This document shows, piece after piece, positions 59,994 through 64,000 of a stretch of DNA of 64,000 nucleotides; positions within the stretch are counted from its first letter, which is position 1, and each line of letters opens with the position of its first letter. Source of the DNA: Costus lasius (lineage: Eukaryota; Streptophyta; Magnoliopsida; Zingiberales; Costaceae); assembly GCA_027563935.2 (NCBI GenBank), contig CM050446.2, positions 122,528,499 to 122,592,498 on the forward strand, read 5' to 3'. The position numbers were made by a program, and so were the translations under genes. The notes beneath the pieces were generated by a model. That model was not told where the DNA came from and made no database searches. It saw only the letters and a list, made by a program, of their open reading frames with translations.

Positions 59994-62346
59994 TATAGAA
60001 TTTTTTCCCTGCTGGCCCCTGCCTGGCACGTGATGCGAGCAGCAGAATCACACGATACAGACGCGTGCATCTCGTGGTGAATACAACAACCACGTGGCTC
60101 ACTCTGCGTTCATTTAGGCTATTTAGCAATTGCCGTGTGGTTGGAAGTTGAAGCGCCGACGCGTCCGCTTCCGCAATTGGCGCGGTACGGATTCTGCTCT
60201 GATTGCAATAATGGAGCAAGAGGACCACGCCGACCAGCTCACGATTCGTCATATTTCCAGCATTGGGTTCCCACTCCAACCATTTCTGCGGATGCTAACC
60301 CCGGCACGATAGTGGGATCGGCCCAACCCCTGCCTGCAAATTTATGCTCAGGCCAATCGATAAAAGAACAATAATTTTGATAGTAAATATTTTAAGTGTT
60401 ATTATTTTTCTAGTGAGGTCATATAAATGTTGGTATAATATCGTATTTATTAATTATTTACTCATGTTAATAAAAAAATACTAAAATATTTTACTCTCGC
60501 AATTCTAATTATACAAGGACGGAGTGTTGCTACAGTTGTTGCTCGCCACAAGAAAGCTTCTCCTGCACTAAAGCGCAAAAGCATTGGATCCATAAACATA
60601 ATCTTAAGAATCGTGTGCCCGATCACGATTCGCTCAAGTCTTCGGTGAGCAAATTGAGGACGTAGTTGGCACTTGAATGATGCGTAGCCTTGTCAGGAGG
60701 CTTGGCCAGTGGAATGTACATGCCACATTATCTTCAAATTGATGAACAGCCGGTTAGCACGTGGCTAATGTGAACTAAAGGATTTCATACGTTATATTGA
60801 GTGTTATTTTTTTTTAAAATAATTTTAGGAGAATCGATTTTAGATTTTGTTATCAAGAGTCGTAACCAATTGAACTAAATTATTTCCTTGTCAATTTTGT
60901 TTTTTTAAAAATAAACTAAATACATAATATTATTTTTACGGCAGCTTTATCTTACACATTTACTGTTTTCGTGACTGATGTAGTTATTTTAGGATAATAC
61001 ACTTTTTATCTTAGCCTTCACAACTATGCGAAACTAATTCATAATTATTTTATGTAATCCCAATTGATGTGGCCAGTAACTTAAGATCTGAATTAATTAA
61101 TTAATAATTTAATCATTCTCCGTCTGCAGGAGCGGGGGTTGGACGTGACGTGTTTGGGGTTCTTGAATCGTGACAGCCCACGAGGATGGCAAATCAAGAT
61201 GACTATTTGTTTATTGTCTTTCTAGCGTCACATGCAAGTTTGCTTAGTCATTGAAAGGTGACACAAGTAGCATGCATGATTTATATTTTGACACATGTAT
61301 TTTACACTATTTTATATTAACCCCTATATATCTTACCACGAAATATTTGTCGAATAAGTTGTTTATATTTTGATATCGAGTCGACCTTGTAACTACATAC
61401 AAACTAAAATATAATTATATAAAATAATTAAATTTGATGTGATTAAAATATATTTTAGAAATTGCATTGACTCCATACTCGTAATAAATTTAATCAATTC
61501 CCGGACTAAATATTTTTAATAAATCCTAGGCAGGTAGCGCGATGTGATAATTAAACTCAATCCCCCCAACGTGCGCAACACGTGCATCCTTGGCTTGCAT
61601 AAACGAAAGACAGATTAAAAGAACACTTGACGTCTAAAACAAGTGTTCATTGGGGATTGTTCAATTCAACGCACAAAACAATTAAATGGAATTTTCAACT
61701 TGCTGTAAACTAAGCCAAGTCGCCTGAAATAATTTTCACAATGGGGAATTCTCTTGAAACATCAAAATTTCACAATTAATTAGTCGCGTAGAGATAGACA
61801 TGCAACTCCAGTGACGTGTATCCAAATCCAAATATTCAATCTCCACCTTGCACTTTTCTGAATTTTAGTGATATAATTCAATGTTTACAAAAGTGAGAGC
61901 CACCACACCTCATGTTTATCCAATGAGAAAAAAAGGGAAATATTGGATACTTTCGGGGCTACATCAGCCGTTCCTCCTCGATCCAACGGTTAATACACGG
62001 TCTCCACGGCCTAATCACCGATCATGGTTATTTCGTCATTGAAACCAATGACGAGGGCGGAGAATTTAATTTGTCGCCCACTTGACATCGGTACTTCGTT
62101 TAAACGCCCGGGCCCACCACCTTCCCGACTCACCATCGCGTCTGTTCCGTTCCGTTAATAATGAGGTCAGCTGTTCTACCCGGCTCGGTCCATTCGGCTC
62201 GGCGTGGAAGACCTTTTGTCTACCGAGACGCCTTGTTGCACTGGCGGCTCGGAATGGTGGCGCCCCGCCGCGCCGTGAGGCTTCGTTGCACGATCCCGTT
62301 CCACGTCGTCGTCCCCCGTACACCCCTCCCCTGTTTCCCTCTCCGC
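59994..62346. other. Intergenic: PMI distal upstream region
   Basis: AT-rich with no convincing gene. It includes a GC-richer patch at 60000-60300 without conserved motifs. From about 62090 the sequence becomes GC-rich, as expected of the PMI promoter. Confidence 0.5.
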
Positions 62347-62354
62347 TTTAAAAA
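62347..62354 (+). promoter_or_regulatory. TATA-like element of PMI
   Basis: TTTAAAAA lies about 120 bases before the chosen ATG. With a start of transcription about 30 bases downstream, the upstream in-frame ATG at 62376 would be at or before the mRNA start. Confidence 0.45.
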
Positions 62355-62423
62355 CCTCGACTCTGGCGCTGGACAATGGCGAACCGCAGATTTGCTCGCC
62401 TTCGTTTTCGTCTTCGCCTTTGC

Positions 62424-62432
62424 TTAGGGTTT
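62424..62432 (+). promoter_or_regulatory. Telo-box in PMI leader
   Basis: TTAGGGTTT, the reverse form of the plant telo-box AAACCCTAA, lies in the leader about 40 bases before the start codon. A second partial TAGGGTT follows at about 62451. Confidence 0.5.
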
Positions 62433-62468
62433 ACGGGTTCTAGGGTTCGCTGCAGAGGGGACAGGTCG

Positions 62469-63965
62469 ATGGAGGCGCCGGCGAGGCCGCTGAGGTTGCG
62501 GTGCTTTGTTCAGAAGTACGATTGGGGCAGGTTAGGGGAAGAATCGACTGTCGCGCGGCTGTTCGAACGAAACTCCGGGGGAGAGATTCATTTGGATCGG
62601 CCTTACGCCGAGCTTTGGATGGGCACGCATGAGTCGGGCCCTTCCTTCGTGGTCGCACCGCAGGAGGTGGAGGAGGGATTTGGGGCGGAGGAGATCACGC
62701 TAAAGCAGTGGATTAGGGAGAATCCCAGTGATCTGGGGCACAAGGTTGCAGAAAAATGGGGCACGGACCTTCCTTTCCTGTTCAAGGTTGCTCATTCACT
62801 CCGTGTTCTCCTGTCTCCCTGGATCTCCTATCTGATCTTACTTGGTTTTTTTTTTCGCACATTTCTTTCCTAACACTTACATCTTCTTGGTTATTAAATT
62901 GCTATTTGTTTTGTTGTTATTTGATTGGCGGATAGGTCCTATCTGTAGCAAAAGCGTTGTCGATTCAGGCTCACCCTGATAAGGAGTTGGCGAGCTTGCT
63001 GCATAAGATGCGGCCAAATGTATACAAAGATCCTAACCATAAGCCAGAAATGGCTATTGCGCTCACTGAGTTCAAGGCGCTGTGTGGATTCGTCAGCATT
63101 GAAGTACGTTGTTATTTTCTCCTTGTAGCTCAAGATTTCCAGATTTCTTTTGATCATTTCGTTCATAAGCTCTGGAAGTCAACCTTTTGAAAGTCTTTCT
63201 ACAGTCTAATGCATACTTCTCTACGGTGCCATCTTTTCGTTTGAGAAATTTCCATCGATAACGACCAGACATTTACAGAAAAGCTTCATAGTTATTTGTT
63301 TTAGTGTGCCCATATTAATTTGTACCTTTGTGTGGATGGACTCAAGTTGAACCTTTTCCTTATTTTAAATAACACTTTATTTTGAATTGTACACGATTGA
63401 CAAGATCATGGACTCAGAATGTGTGCTGCAATGGAAATTTCTTTCCTAAGATTATAGAATGAGTCACTATGGCTACGAAAATAGTAAGAGGAAATACGTT
63501 ACATTGGTACCTTTTGATGCACTAGTCTGAACAACTAGATAGGACTTTATATTATATTGCCTTTTACTTGTACTTTTTTTTGCTCAACCGTCATTGCTAA
63601 CAAAGAAAATCATTTATATCTTTCTTTCGGTGATTAGTTTTTTTTTTAATATTGTTTGCCTGATTATAAACAGACGAAATTATAGTTGGCAAATTTTGCC
63701 TGCTGTCACTGACACAGACTTTTCCTGTTTGCTTTATACATTACGACTGCAGGAGCTTAAGGATGTTCTTGTCTGTGTACCTGAAATTTCAGAGCTGGTT
63801 GGTAATGAGGAGGCAAGCAAAATTATTAGTGCTAAAGACCTTATTGGACATTTGGTTGCCAAAGATCTTCTCCAGTCCATCTTTGCTAAGCTTATGTTAG
63901 CAAGTAAGGAAACAGTTGCCAAAGTGGTATCTAAACTAAAAGGTCGTCTAGATGCTGAAAGTAAG
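62469..63965 (+). CDS. PMI: Mannose-6-phosphate isomerase (PMI, type I), 5' part
   Basis: Type I phosphomannose isomerase interconverts fructose-6-phosphate and mannose-6-phosphate in the cytosol. It feeds GDP-mannose for glycosylation, cell-wall mannans and ascorbate. Three exons, all phase 0 with GT-AG borders: 62469-62786, 62936-63103 and 63753-63965; the gene continues beyond the window. The N-terminus has the family motif QKYDWGR and ELWMGTHESGPS. Exon 2 holds the zinc-site segment SIQAHPDK (Gln117 and His119) and HKPEMAIAL (Glu144), and FKALCGF. Exon 3 gives VPEISELVGNEE and the helical insert typical of plant enzymes. All visible zinc ligands are present. An in-frame ATG at 62376 would add 31 Arg-rich residues; I prefer 62469 because MEAPARPLRLRCFVQ matches the usual start and the TATA-like box is too close to 62376. 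PMI1 versus PMI2 is not decidable. Confidence 0.95.
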
Positions 63966-64000
63966 GTAAGCAGAATTATCTATTTCATTTCGTTTGTCTA

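Overview
This window is nuclear DNA from a flowering plant, most likely a monocot. The evidence is spliced protein-coding genes of plant families, a very GC-rich first exon in the receptor kinase gene, long TE-filled introns, nested Ty3/gypsy elements and plant telo-box motifs. The exact lineage (palm, banana/ginger or other commelinid-type monocot) is a guess that I cannot test here. No rRNA, tRNA or CRISPR array was seen.

Layout. Bases 1-707 (minus) are the 5' end of a calmodulin-binding protein 60 (CBP60) gene that runs off the left edge. Bases 2487-4626 (minus) are a complete two-exon LRR receptor-like kinase of the atypical LRR-III type, 685 aa. Bases 6630-35874 (minus) are the coding part of a giant 21-exon gene for the NuA4 histone acetyltransferase platform subunit EAF1 (HSA plus SANT domains, Gln-rich C-terminus, about 1,941 aa). 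Its probable 5' UTR reaches about 37.5 kb. One intron is 12.7 kb, others are 4.4 and 2.0 kb, and they are packed with short hAT-like elements (8-bp target duplications) and decayed Ty1/copia pieces. Bases 62469-64000 (plus) are the first three exons of a type I mannose-6-phosphate isomerase (PMI), cut by the right edge.

Between EAF1 and PMI, which are divergently transcribed, sits a retrotransposon stack at 38556-56828. An old chromovirus-like Ty3/gypsy element (LTRs of 967 and 974 bp, TSD TGAAT, tRNA-iMet-type primer site) was inserted first. A second element (40678-49926, minus, identical-length 1,431-bp LTRs, TSD CCTAC) landed in its gag. A 2,290-bp solo LTR (51080-53369, TSD CATGT) landed in its reverse transcriptase. 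All three target duplications can be read directly and are exact. Hand-counted LTR differences (about 7% outer, about 5% inner) agree with the nesting order. The inner element is unusual: it has gag, protease and an Athila-type ORF but no recognisable reverse transcriptase, RNase H or integrase, and it carries a 94-bp tandem array.

The host genes are not an operon and are not obviously related in function: immune/calcium signalling (CBP60), receptor signalling (LRR-RLK), chromatin acetylation (EAF1) and mannose/ascorbate/GDP-mannose metabolism (PMI). The most notable unexplained signals are the CCGGTACC-type short element family that repeatedly hit EAF1 introns, the gag-PR-Athila-ORF nonautonomous element, a near-perfect 352-bp foldback element at 59.6-60.0 kb, a GC-AG intron in EAF1, and an upstream ORF that overlaps the EAF1 start codon.
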